From assembly GCA_006739055.1 (NCBI GenBank), contig AP019702.1:2815388-2879387 (forward strand): 64,000 nucleotides of DNA. Reading direction: 5' to 3'. Source of the stretch: Allostella vacuolata (GTDB taxonomy: Bacteria > Pseudomonadota > Alphaproteobacteria > ATCC43930 > Allostellaceae). A program made the position numbers and the translations under genes. Shown here piece after piece: positions 1-8,159 of the stretch. The first letter of the stretch is position 1; each line of letters begins with the position of its first letter. The notes beneath the pieces are model-generated. The model saw only the letters and a program-made list of their open reading frames with translations, ran no database searches and was not told the origin of the DNA.

Positions 1-363
1 GATCTGGGCCTGGGCGGCGCCGGCCGGGGACGGGGCGGTCGCGACCTTCATGCCCGACTGCCAGGCGGCGGCGGCCTCGGCGAAGCCGTAGCGGGCGAGG
101 CTGGCGGCGACGGCGGGCGACTGGCGCAGTGCGGCCCCGGCGGCCTCCATGGCGGCCGTGCTCTTCTCCGCGCCCATGCGCAGGAACTCCGCATGGTCGG
201 CATTGGCCGGGTCCTGCATCGCGGCATGACCCATTGCCATGCGCCGGCCGATCACCGTGGCGGAGGCAGTGGTGAGCTGGGCGGCCTGCAAGGCGTTCGA
301 CTGCGCGCGGGCCATGGTGCGGACGAGCGTTCGGCCGTCGTGGGCGGTTCTGGATGCGGACAT
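1..363 (-). CDS. Phasin-like protein, C-terminally cut by the window edge
   Basis: The reading frame opens at ATG 363-361 and runs without a stop to base 1, giving 121 residues of an incomplete protein. A GGAG lies a few bases upstream of the start. The product is Ala-rich and predicted to be almost wholly helical, with no signal peptide or membrane segment. Composition and the run of small amphipathic helices resemble the phasin family that coats polyhydroxyalkanoate granules, but no diagnostic motif is visible. Any helical coiled-coil protein of unknown role is an alternative. The call rests on overall character only. Confidence 0.4.
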   Translation of the reverse strand, partial: MSASRTAHDGRTLVRTMARAQSNALQAAQLTTASATVIGRRMAMGHAAMQDPANADHAEFLRMGAEKSTAAMEAAGAALRQSPAVAASLARYGFAEAAAAWQSGMKVATAPSPAGAAQAQI

Positions 364-435
364 GGGGAGGCTCCATTCGTGGTGCAGTGCAACATGAACG
401 CTGCACCAGCGCGATCGGACCATGCGGCGCAAGGT

Positions 436-1269
436 TTATTTCTCCGGCGGATGAAGCTCGACCCGGCCGGAGCCCGCGAAAATGGTGGCGAGCGGGCGAC
501 CGGACAGGACCAGATCGTCCCGGGTGGCGTGCAGGACGACGGCCGTGAGGTCGAGTTCGGCCACCACGTCGGATTGCCAGCGGTCGAGGATCGCCGACAG
601 ATCGGCTGCCTCCCGCGCGTCGAGCGGGTCCGTCAGGTGCCAGTATCCGACGCCGTAGAAGCCGCTCCGCCCAGCGCCGATGGCATCCTGCATCTTCGCG
701 AAGGCATCCTCGCCGTCGACCAGGGCGGGATAGGCGGGCAGGTAGATGCGGCCCCAGTTGCGGTTGCCGACCAGCGGCCCGCCGAGGCGCATGCGCAGCC
801 GGCCCATCCCGGCCAGGACCGGCGACAGCGCCGCGGCGCAGTCCGCAACGCGGTCGGCCGCCAGGCCGCTGGCCAGCGTCGCGTGCAGCACCGACCGCCG
901 CTGCCGGCCGAGCCGCCAGGCGATCTTGCCGGCGAAGGAGGCGCGGCCCATCTCGTCCTCCAGGGCCTGGAAGGCCGGGGAGGCCGCGAGCTGCGGCCAG
1001 TCGACCGGCGCCACCAGCGCATGGCGCCATTCCGGGTAGCGGCCGTCGCGGTAGGACTGGCCGGGGACTTCCCGGATGGCGGCCGGATGGCCCGGGGCCA
1101 CCAGGGGCAGATGGGCCAGCCGGTAGGCCTCGTCGAACGCCAGTGACTCGCCGGGCTGGAAGCGCCGGCGCGACGCCGGATAGGCGAGCCGGTCGTCGCC
1201 GACGAAGGCGACGCGGTGCGGATGGCCGTTCACGGCCGTCTGATTGGCGGTACTGTCACCGGGGAGCAA
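436..1269 (-). CDS. Hypothetical protein with two H-A-T motifs
   Basis: This is a 277-residue soluble protein without signal peptide or membrane segment; I do not recognise the family with confidence. The frame opens at TTG 1269; a GTG at 1233-1231 is an equally possible start because the first dozen residues look unstructured. Two similar motifs, LHATL near the middle and LHATR near the C-terminus, recall the paired H-x-T/S motifs of the 2H phosphoesterase superfamily (RNA ligase/cyclic phosphodiesterase-like), but the second motif has Arg in place of a hydrophobic residue. It is divergent from the GreB-like gene, with 32 bases between them. Function is not assigned. Confidence 0.6.
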   Translation of the reverse strand: MLPGDSTANQTAVNGHPHRVAFVGDDRLAYPASRRRFQPGESLAFDEAYRLAHLPLVAPGHPAAIREVPGQSYRDGRYPEWRHALVAPVDWPQLAASPAFQALEDEMGRASFAGKIAWRLGRQRRSVLHATLASGLAADRVADCAAALSPVLAGMGRLRMRLGGPLVGNRNWGRIYLPAYPALVDGEDAFAKMQDAIGAGRSGFYGVGYWHLTDPLDAREAADLSAILDRWQSDVVAELDLTAVVLHATRDDLVLSGRPLATIFAGSGRVELHPPEK

Positions 1270-1301
1270 CCTACGATGAATCGCAGCGGACGTGGGAATC
1301 G

Positions 1302-1769
1302 ATGAGTAAGGCCTTCACCAAGGAGCCCGACGGCGACGAGGCGGGCGACGACCTGCCCGAGCGGCCGGTATCCGAGCATCCCAACTTCGTGACCGCCGAG
1401 GGCCTGCGCGCCATCGATGGCGAGGTGGCACGACTGCGGGCGGAACTGGCCGCCGTCCAGGGCGATGCCGACCGGACGCTGGCGGCGCGCCTGGCCCGCG
1501 ACCTGCGCTACTGGACCCAGCGCCGGGCGACCGCCCAGCTGGTCGACCCGCCGGTCGCCTCGGGCATGGTGCAGTTCGGCTCGCGGGTCACGATCGAGCG
1601 CCAGGATGGCCGCCGCCAGACCTTCCGCATCGTCGGCGAGGACGAGGCGGACCCCGCCCGCGGCAGCATCTCGCACGTCTCGCCCATGGGTGCGGCCCTG
1701 CTGCGCCAGGAGGAGGGCGACGTCGTCCTGGTCGCCGGCGGCGAGGTGGAGATCGTCGCGGTCGAATGA
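1302..1769 (+). CDS. greB: GreA/GreB-family transcription elongation factor
   Basis: The 155-residue product is expected to bind in the secondary channel of RNA polymerase and stimulate cleavage of backtracked transcripts. Residues about 28-80 form an N-terminal coiled coil; residues about 85-155 match the C-terminal FKBP-like domain, including the family signature ISHVSPMGAALL. The coiled-coil tip has an acidic GDAD instead of the canonical GreA DLSEN tip, as in the short GreB-like proteins of alphaproteobacteria. The ATG at 1302 begins the typical MSKAFTKE sequence. The gene stands alone, followed by a palindromic repeat that may end its transcript. Confidence 0.85.
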   Translation: MSKAFTKEPDGDEAGDDLPERPVSEHPNFVTAEGLRAIDGEVARLRAELAAVQGDADRTLAARLARDLRYWTQRRATAQLVDPPVASGMVQFGSRVTIERQDGRRQTFRIVGEDEADPARGSISHVSPMGAALLRQEEGDVVLVAGGEVEIVAVE

Positions 1770-1848
1770 GTTCCCACCGGCTGGCCCGACCCGCCGGGGA
1801 TGAAACCGGCGGAGGCTGACGGGAAGGGCGCGCCGGACATCGGCAGAA

Positions 1849-1970
1849 GCGTCCCTCGACGACGCTCGGGATGAGGAGTTTTTCCTTTCTCCAGGAGCAT
1901 TTGTGCAAAGCGAGACTGCCCTCATCCCGAGCGTTGTCGAGGGACGCTATGACCGACGGGCAATGCCCGG
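1849..1970 (+). repeat. Dispersed palindromic element, copy 1
   Basis: Arms of 28 bases at 1849-1876 and 1920-1947 pair with a single G-T type mismatch around a 43-base loop that contains TTTTT. A tail to about 1970 ends in GACGGGCAATGCCC, itself a small hairpin. Two further copies lie at 22503-22620 and 36415-36534, sharing arms, parts of the loop and the tail. It occupies most of the gene-free stretch 1770-2156 between greB and the next hydrolase. It could act as a transcript terminator or 3' stabiliser. The rest of the stretch shows no gene. Confidence 0.85.
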
Positions 1971-2156
1971 TTTCTATCCAGGACCGGCCGCCGCCGGGCG
2001 CCGAGCCGAGCGAGGTGACGACTGCCGGGGTCGACGGGTCGGGTCGATGGCGCTACCCCGAACGCCGGGCGGGACGAACGCGCGGGGATGGAATGCGCAG
2101 GAAAGTCGGATCCTGGCCGTTCTTGGCCGGACACTTTGGGCAAGGGATCGGTACTC

Positions 2157-3167
2157 ATGTGCATTCCGAAGAAGGTCGCCATCCTGCTGGCGTCACTGGC
2201 GCTCCTTGGACCGGCCACGGCGAGCGAGGCGGTGCGCGCCGACCTCCGCGACGGCGTGGCCGGCCGCATCCGCTTCCTGTCGACGACGCCGACCGGGCCA
2301 TCCGACCTGATGGCGGGACGCGGTGCCGAGACCGCGATCGAGGGTGAGCTGCGCCTGCCGGACGGCGCCCGCGGCCGGCCGCTGCCCCTGATGGTGATCA
2401 GCCACGGCAGCGGCGGCATCCTGCCGGGCCGCGAGGGGGCGTGGGCCGATCGGCTGTTGGCGGCCGGCGTCGCCACCTTCGTCGTCGACAGCTTCGGGCC
2501 GCGCGGCATCGGCTCGACCGGCGAGGACCAGAGCCGGCTGTCGACCGCGGCCAGCGTCGCCGATGCCTTTGCCGCGCTCCGCGTCGCCGCCACCCATCCC
2601 GCCATCGATCCCGCCCGGATCGGCGTCATGGGCTTCTCCAAGGGCGGGCAGGTGGCGCTCTACACCGCGCTGGAGCCGTTCCGCCAGGGGGCCGGGATGG
2701 GGGATCGGCGCTTTGCGCTGCATGTCGCCTTCTACGCTTCCTGCTCGCTGCCCTACCGCTCGAACAGCACCACCGGGGCGCCGATCGTGATGCTGCTGGG
2801 CGGCGCCGACGACTACACGCCGGCGGCCCACTGCGCGCGTTATGCCGAATGGTTCCGCGCCCGGGGCAGCGAAGTGACGATGACGGTCTTCCCCGGTGCC
2901 CATCACGGGTTCGACGTGCCGACGCCGCCGCGGACGCTGTCCCGGGTGCAGAGCGCCCGCGATTGCGGCCTCGACATCGAGCTGGAGCCGGTGCCGACCG
3001 GGCGCCGCTGGGCCGACGGCGCCGTCGTGCCGAATGCCGAGATCGGCGGCTACCTGCGCGGCTGCATGCGCCGCGGCGCGACCTTCGGCGGCAACCCGGA
3101 GGCACTGGCCGGCGCCATCGCCACGCTGCAGGCGGCGGTCACCCGTCACCTGCGTCCGGGGTCCTGA
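2157..3167 (+). CDS. Secreted dienelactone hydrolase-family alpha/beta hydrolase
   Basis: The 336-residue protein starts at ATG 2157; an in-frame start at 2088 would bury the signal peptide (KKVAILLASLALLGPATASEA), so the later one is chosen. Mature protein is therefore predicted to be periplasmic. The catalytic triad of the dienelactone hydrolase clan is visible: nucleophile Ser161 in GFSKGG, Asp218/219 in GGADDYTP and His249/250 in GAHHGFD. DLH enzymes usually have Cys as nucleophile; here it is Ser, as in the wider esterase/peptidase branch of the family. Substrate is not inferable. Monocistronic, downstream of repeat copy 1. Confidence 0.85.
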   Translation: MCIPKKVAILLASLALLGPATASEAVRADLRDGVAGRIRFLSTTPTGPSDLMAGRGAETAIEGELRLPDGARGRPLPLMVISHGSGGILPGREGAWADRLLAAGVATFVVDSFGPRGIGSTGEDQSRLSTAASVADAFAALRVAATHPAIDPARIGVMGFSKGGQVALYTALEPFRQGAGMGDRRFALHVAFYASCSLPYRSNSTTGAPIVMLLGGADDYTPAAHCARYAEWFRARGSEVTMTVFPGAHHGFDVPTPPRTLSRVQSARDCGLDIELEPVPTGRRWADGAVVPNAEIGGYLRGCMRRGATFGGNPEALAGAIATLQAAVTRHLRPGS

Positions 3168-3307
3168 TAGCGCCGGGCCGGCGGCGAGCCGGGCGGGGTG
3201 CCGCCCCGCTTCGGTGTCGAAGGCGCCCCGGTCCCGCGGAACCCGGCCGGCGAGTGACGCGTTCCTGGGCTGCGGGCAGGCACCGCCATACCATATCGGG
3301 GGCGAAC

Positions 3308-4801
3308 GTGACGATCATCGAACCGGGGCGCAATTGCTGGCGGCTGGCGGATACCCGGCGTGCGTCCGTCCTGGTGGACGGCGCGGCTTACTTCCGGCAG
3401 CTGGACGCCGCGCTGGCCAACGCCCAGCGGTCGATCACGATCCTCGGCTGGGACTTCGACGCGCGCATCCGCCTTCGGCCCGACATCGAGGGGTCGCCCA
3501 ACCTGGGCGACCGCCTGCGCGAACTGGTCGAGGCGCGGCCGGACCTGACGGTGCGGATCCTGATCTGGAGCGTGGCCGTGCTGCATGCGCCGGGGGCGCC
3601 GCTGCCGCTCATCCTCGGTGCCGAATGGCAGGATCATCCGCGCATCGACCTGCGGCTGGACGGCCGCCACCCGATCTATGCCGCGCACCACCAGAAGATC
3701 GTCTGCATCGACGATGCCGTCGCCTTCGTCGGCGGCATCGACCTGACGGTCGGCCGCTGGGACACGCCGGAGCACCGGGTCGACGACCCGCTGCGCCTGA
3801 CCCCGGAAGGCAAGCCGCACGATGCCGTCCATGACGTGCAGATGATGGTGGACGGCGAGGCCGCGCGCGCCATCGCCGCCCTTGCCCGGCAGCGCTGGAA
3901 GGTGGCAACGGGCGAGGTCCTGTCGCTGGAGCCGGACCATGGCGACGATCCCTGGCCGGCCGGGCAGGCCGCCGACTTGCGCGACGTGTCGGTGGCGATC
4001 GCCCGCACCGCACCGCACTGGGGCGAGCTGCGCGGCGTGCGGGAATGCGCCGAGCTGACCTATCGCGCCATCAGCGAGGCCCGGCGATCGATCTATATCG
4101 AGGCGCAGTACCTGACCGCGACCTCGATCGGCAAGCGGCTGGCCGAGGTGCTGCGCCGGGCCGACGGGCCCGAGGTGGTGGTGGTCGCCACCTGCTTCTC
4201 CAAGGGCTTCCTGGAGCAGTGGGTGATGGGCCGCAATCGCGACCGGCTGGTGCGGCGCCTGAAGCGCGCCGACCGCCACGGCCGCCTGCGCGTCTTCTGC
4301 CCGATGATCCCGGACGGCGAGGAGGGCCGCAGGCAGCTCCTGGTCCACGCCAAGCTGCTGATCGTCGACGACACCTTCCTCCGGGTCGGCTCGTCCAACA
4401 TGAACAACCGCTCGATCGGTCTCGACACCGAGTGCGACCTGGCGATCGAGGCGCCCGACGACCAGACACGGGCCATGATCCGCGGCCTGCGCCACTCGCT
4501 GTTGGCCGAGCATCTGGGCGCCACGGCGGATGCGGTGGCGGTGGCCGAGGGCATCGAGGCCTCGCCGCTCGCCGCCATCGCCGAGTTGAACCATTCCCGC
4601 CGCGGCCTGGCGGCGATGGACGACCTGCCGCGCATCGGACCGGTTCGGCCGATGTTCATGACCTCGATCCTCGACCCCAAGCGGCCGTTCGAGCCGCTCT
4701 GGTTCCTGAGCCGCAAGCGCGAGGGCAAGGCGCGGCGGACCGATGGCAGTTCCCCGTCCCGCCGGCGGCTGTCAGGTGCGCGGCTGCATTCGCCGGGCTA
4801 G
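3308..4801 (+). CDS. Phospholipase D-family protein (cardiolipin synthase-like)
   Basis: The 497-residue protein carries two HxK(x)4D motifs: HHQKIVCIDD around His128/Lys130 and HAKLLIVDD around His347/Lys349, the paired active sites of the phospholipase D superfamily. The second is followed by the usual GSSNMNNRS segment. It should hydrolyse or transfer phosphatidyl groups; no N-terminal membrane segment is seen, so it resembles YbhO/ClsB rather than ClsA. No ATG lies near the domain start, so GTG 3308 is used. Its last 30 bases overlap the 3' end of the convergent YbhN-like gene. Phospholipase D, EEP and YbhN-like proteins form the E. coli ybhP-ybhO-ybhN set, which supports a membrane-lipid role. 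Confidence 0.88.
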   Translation: MTIIEPGRNCWRLADTRRASVLVDGAAYFRQLDAALANAQRSITILGWDFDARIRLRPDIEGSPNLGDRLRELVEARPDLTVRILIWSVAVLHAPGAPLPLILGAEWQDHPRIDLRLDGRHPIYAAHHQKIVCIDDAVAFVGGIDLTVGRWDTPEHRVDDPLRLTPEGKPHDAVHDVQMMVDGEAARAIAALARQRWKVATGEVLSLEPDHGDDPWPAGQAADLRDVSVAIARTAPHWGELRGVRECAELTYRAISEARRSIYIEAQYLTATSIGKRLAEVLRRADGPEVVVVATCFSKGFLEQWVMGRNRDRLVRRLKRADRHGRLRVFCPMIPDGEEGRRQLLVHAKLLIVDDTFLRVGSSNMNNRSIGLDTECDLAIEAPDDQTRAMIRGLRHSLLAEHLGATADAVAVAEGIEASPLAAIAELNHSRRGLAAMDDLPRIGPVRPMFMTSILDPKRPFEPLWFLSRKREGKARRTDGSSPSRRRLSGARLHSPG

Positions 4802-5728
4802 CTCCGCGGCCGCCAGCACCAGACCGCCCAGCACGAACGGCACCAGGAAATAGACCACCCGGAACAGCACCAGCCCGCCCACCACGTTGGCGCCGGGCAC
4901 CAGCGCCAGCACCACGCTCTCCAACACCCCGAGCCCGCCCGGCACGTGCGAAACCAGGGCCGTGACGTTGGCGATGACATAGACGGTGAGCACGTCGAGA
5001 TAGGGGATCTCTGTCGTCGCGGTCAGCGCCTGATGCAGACAGGCGGCGACGCAGGCCAGGTTGACGGGGCCGATGGCAACCTGGCCCAGCGCCAGCGGCA
5101 GGCGGGGCAGCTCCAGCGACCACTTGTAGATCCGGACATGGGCGCGCCCCGACGCGGAGAGGCCGAGATAGGCGAGCGGCGTCAGGATGGCGATCGCGCC
5201 TGCCGCCCGCACCAGCCCCGCATCCAGGCCGGTGCGCTCGACCGCCAGCCCCGGCGCCAGCAGCAGCGCGGTCCCGCCCAGGGTCGCCAGCGCGAGGCCG
5301 ATGGTGATCGCGCAGAAGAAGATGACCCGCGCGACATCGCCCGCCTTCAGCCCCCAGCCGCTGTAGAAGCGATAGCGGATCGCCCCGCTGCTCAGCACCG
5401 CCAGCCCGACGGTGTGGCCGATCGACAGCGCGGTGAAGGACGCGAGCGCGCAGCGGCGATACGCGACCCGGTGGCCGGCGCTGCGCACGGCCAGGAAATC
5501 CACCACGGTCAGGCAGAGGTAGCTGGCGGCGGCGAACGCGGCCGTGAGGCCGAGCCGGACCGCCGGAATCTCGGCTACCGACCGGCGGATCTCGTCCCAG
5601 CCATGCTCGTTGAAGATCCGGCGCAGCAGGTAGGCCGCCAGCAGCAGGGCAGCCGCGGTCATCATCCAGGGCAGCCAGCGCCGCAGGCCGCCCGGCCCGT
5701 GGCTGCGATCGGCCGCCTCCGTCGTCAC
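4772..5728 (-). CDS. YbhN/UPF0104-like integral membrane protein
   Basis: The 318-residue protein has about eight hydrophobic segments and matches the YbhN / lysylphosphatidylglycerol-synthase transmembrane region family (UPF0104), including the SHVPGGLGVLE segment typical of the family. The catalytic GNAT-like domain of MprF is absent, so an aminoacyl-lipid synthase role is unlikely; a flippase or lipid-handling role is an inference. The GTG start at 5728 overlaps the stop of the upstream EEP gene (GTGA), which implies translational coupling. The 3' end overlaps the convergent phospholipase D gene. Confidence 0.85.
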   Translation of the reverse strand: MTTEAADRSHGPGGLRRWLPWMMTAAALLLAAYLLRRIFNEHGWDEIRRSVAEIPAVRLGLTAAFAAASYLCLTVVDFLAVRSAGHRVAYRRCALASFTALSIGHTVGLAVLSSGAIRYRFYSGWGLKAGDVARVIFFCAITIGLALATLGGTALLLAPGLAVERTGLDAGLVRAAGAIAILTPLAYLGLSASGRAHVRIYKWSLELPRLPLALGQVAIGPVNLACVAACLHQALTATTEIPYLDVLTVYVIANVTALVSHVPGGLGVLESVVLALVPGANVVGGLVLFRVVYFLVPFVLGGLVLAAAELARRMQPRT

Positions 5729-6507
5729 GGCGCGTCGTCCAGGGTGAATTCCATCATCAGCGGCAGGTGGTCGGACGCGATCCGGGCGAGCGGCGTGCGG
5801 ATCACCTCGGTGCGCAGGACCCGGATCCCGGGGCTGACAAAGATGTGGTCGAGCCGGATCACCGGCAGGCGGGCGGGGAAGGTCGGCCGCGGCACCCCGG
5901 CGGCGCGCTGCGCGTCCACGAAGCGCTCGGCCATCCGGCGATAGGCGCGCGACCGCGGCACGGCGTTGAAGTCTCCGAGGAGGATCGCCGGCGCCGTGCA
6001 GTCGGGATGGCCGGTCCAGTCCGGACCGAGCAGGGCCTGCACCTGCAGTTTCCGCTCGTAGGCGAGCAGGCCGATATGGGCGTTGACGACCTGGAGCGGC
6101 TGGCCGTCCACGTCGACGGTCGCCCACAGCGCGCCGCGCGGCTCCAGCCCCGGATAGTGCTGCAGGCCGGGCAGGTTGGCGGTCTTGACGATGCGCGAGG
6201 GATGGGCCGTCAGGATGGCGTCGCCATAGCGCTCCTCCAGCACGTGGAAGGCCGGATGGAAGTGCATCTGCATGCCGAGCTCGCGGGCGATCTCCCCGGC
6301 CTGGTCGACGCCGCCGGTGCGGCGCCGGCCGACATCGACTTCCTGCAGGGCGACGATGTCGGGTTCGCAGGAGGCGATCACCTTGGCGATGCGCGCGGGC
6401 GACAGGCGTCCGTCGCCGCCGCGGCAGCGATGGACGTTGTAGGTGAGGATGCGATGCAAGCCGGCTGCTTCCGCTGAAGTGGCAGGGTCGGGGGCGCCCC
6501 CCGGCAT
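5725..6507 (-). CDS. Endonuclease/exonuclease/phosphatase-family phosphodiesterase (YbhP-like)
   Basis: The 260-residue protein has the EEP fold motifs in order: LTYNVHRCRGGDGR near the N-terminus, ALQEVD with the metal-binding Glu, GDFNAV in the C-terminal half and the terminal SDHLPL with the catalytic Asp-His. It is soluble, without a signal peptide. EEP enzymes cleave phosphodiesters of nucleic acids, inositol phosphates or lipids; pairing with a YbhN-like protein and a phospholipase D suggests lipid head-group chemistry. Start ATG 6507 gives the natural N-terminus, although no strong ribosome-binding site precedes it. Confidence 0.85.
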   Translation of the reverse strand: MPGGAPDPATSAEAAGLHRILTYNVHRCRGGDGRLSPARIAKVIASCEPDIVALQEVDVGRRRTGGVDQAGEIARELGMQMHFHPAFHVLEERYGDAILTAHPSRIVKTANLPGLQHYPGLEPRGALWATVDVDGQPLQVVNAHIGLLAYERKLQVQALLGPDWTGHPDCTAPAILLGDFNAVPRSRAYRRMAERFVDAQRAAGVPRPTFPARLPVIRLDHIFVSPGIRVLRTEVIRTPLARIASDHLPLMMEFTLDDAP

Positions 6508-6739
6508 GAACGCACGAATTGCGCCTTCGGTGCCGCATGATTGACTCCGGCGGCGGGAAATCAAATCATCAATCCCGGAAAAGGACGCGTGGGGAAAATG
6601 CAACCCAGGCGCATCGGGAGGAGGAGGCCGGTCCCCGGCCCCGAAGGATTGGCAGCTTGCGGCGGGCCCGTGCGAGCCCGGCCAGCTTTGCCGCGCCCGA
6701 CGCCGTCCGTCCGACTTTGCCCTGCCAAGGAGATTGGAC

Positions 6740-8029
6740 ATGACCGAGCCGGCGCGGATTCTCTTTCGCAACGTCAGGGTGCTCGATGGCGGCGGTGCCG
6801 CACCGTTTGCGGGCGAAGTGCTGGTCGAGGGCGAGCGGATCGCCGCGGTCGGCCGCGGGCCCGCGGCACTTCCGGCCGATGGCGCGCGCGTGGTGGATGG
6901 CGGCGGCGCCACCCTGATGCCGGGCCTGGTGGAAGCGCACGCCCATGCCAGCTTCGCCAACACCGCGACCCTGGAGGCGCTGGGCGAGATCCCGCCCGAG
7001 GAGCACACGCTGCTGGCCATGAAGCATGTCCGGCTGCTGCTCGACCACGGTTTCACCAGCATCAGCAGCGCGGCGGCAGCCAAGCCCCGGCTCGACATCG
7101 TCATCCGCAACGCGATCCAGGCCGGGGACATACCCGGGCCCCGCATGCTGGCGGCCTCGCCCGAGATCACGCCGACCAGCGGGCTCGGCGACGTGCGCCT
7201 GCACCATATGCACCGGGAGACCTTCGCGGTCGTAGCCGACGGTCCCGACGAGTTCCGCCGCGTCGCCCGGCACTTCGTCCGCGAGGGCGTCGACACGCTC
7301 AAGATCAACCCGTCCGGTGATGAGTTCGTGCCGCATGCCCGGGCCCGGCACACGGTGATGAACGACGACGAGGTGGCGGCCGTGTGCGAGGTCGCGCGCT
7401 CGCGCGACAAGCGAGTGGCCGCCCACGCCCGCAGCGCGGAGTCGGTGAAGATGGCGCTGCGCCATGGGGTGCAGATCATCTTCCACGCCACGCTGGCGGA
7501 CGAGGAGGCGCTCGACATGCTGGAGGCGGCGAAGTCCGAGGTCTTCGTCGCCCCCACCGTCGGCATCACCTGGGCGACGCTGAAGGAGGCGGGCGACTTC
7601 GGCATCCCCCTGCCGGGCGACGTTCTCTACGCCCTGGAGGTAGAGCTGGAAGCCGCCTGCACCAGCATGAAGGCGCTGAAGAAGCGCGGCGTGCGCGTCC
7701 TGCCGGGCGGCGACTATGGCTTCCTGTGGAACCCGATCGGCCGCAACGCGCGCGACCTGGAGCATTTCGTGAAGCTGTTCGGCTTCACGCCGCTGGAGGC
7801 GATCACGGCCGCCACGCGGCTTGGCGGCGAACTGATGATGCGGGGCGAGGAACTGGGCCAGGTCCGCCCGGGATTCCTGGCCGATCTGCTGCTGGTCGAC
7901 GGCGATCCCGCGGTCGACGTCTCGATCCTCCAGGATCGCGACCGTCTGCTGGCGATCATGCAGGACGGCCGCTTCCACAAGGCGCCGGCCGCCGCGCGCC
8001 ATGTCGTGCAACCCCTGGCGGCAGAGTAG
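6740..8029 (+). CDS. Metal-dependent amidohydrolase
   Basis: The 429-residue enzyme has the amidohydrolase-superfamily metal site: HxH at His67/His69 (EAHAHAS), a candidate Lys in TLKINPSGD, later His residues in AAHARS and IIFHATL, and a terminal metal/catalytic Asp in GGDYG. The flanking N- and C-terminal beta-sandwich segments are present. It resembles the imidazolonepropionase-like / Xaa-Pro dipeptidase branch. The ATG at 6740 follows AAGGAGA at 7 bases. The 230-base leader upstream (6508-6739) holds no gene. It lies ahead of a Liv-type importer, tautomerase and lactonase, so it probably hydrolyses the imported cyclic or amide substrate. No signal peptide. Confidence 0.85.
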   Translation: MTEPARILFRNVRVLDGGGAAPFAGEVLVEGERIAAVGRGPAALPADGARVVDGGGATLMPGLVEAHAHASFANTATLEALGEIPPEEHTLLAMKHVRLLLDHGFTSISSAAAAKPRLDIVIRNAIQAGDIPGPRMLAASPEITPTSGLGDVRLHHMHRETFAVVADGPDEFRRVARHFVREGVDTLKINPSGDEFVPHARARHTVMNDDEVAAVCEVARSRDKRVAAHARSAESVKMALRHGVQIIFHATLADEEALDMLEAAKSEVFVAPTVGITWATLKEAGDFGIPLPGDVLYALEVELEAACTSMKALKKRGVRVLPGGDYGFLWNPIGRNARDLEHFVKLFGFTPLEAITAATRLGGELMMRGEELGQVRPGFLADLLLVDGDPAVDVSILQDRDRLLAIMQDGRFHKAPAAARHVVQPLAAE

Positions 8030-8044
8030 ACCGGCGGCGGCTTC

Positions 8045-8074
8045 TTGACTTCGATTTGAGCAGCCGGCAATAAT
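8045..8074 (+). promoter_or_regulatory. Probable sigma-70 promoter of the Liv-type operon
   Basis: TTGACT at 8045-8050 and AATAAT at 8069-8074 are separated by 18 bases, 85 bases upstream of the binding-protein start. This would give the binding protein its own strong transcript apart from the amidohydrolase gene. Confidence 0.45.
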
Positions 8075-8159
8075 TCCAAGCGTCGGGAACGTTTTCCGCA
8101 ATACGAAAAAGACGACGAGAAGGAAAAATCCTCCGTCGAATGCCTCGGGGAGAAACGTC

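Noticed and set aside
2441-3307. Upstream extension of the phospholipase D frame inside the hydrolase gene
   Set aside because: Frame-shifted reading of the hydrolase gene, low-complexity Arg-rich; the PLD domain begins after GTG 3308.
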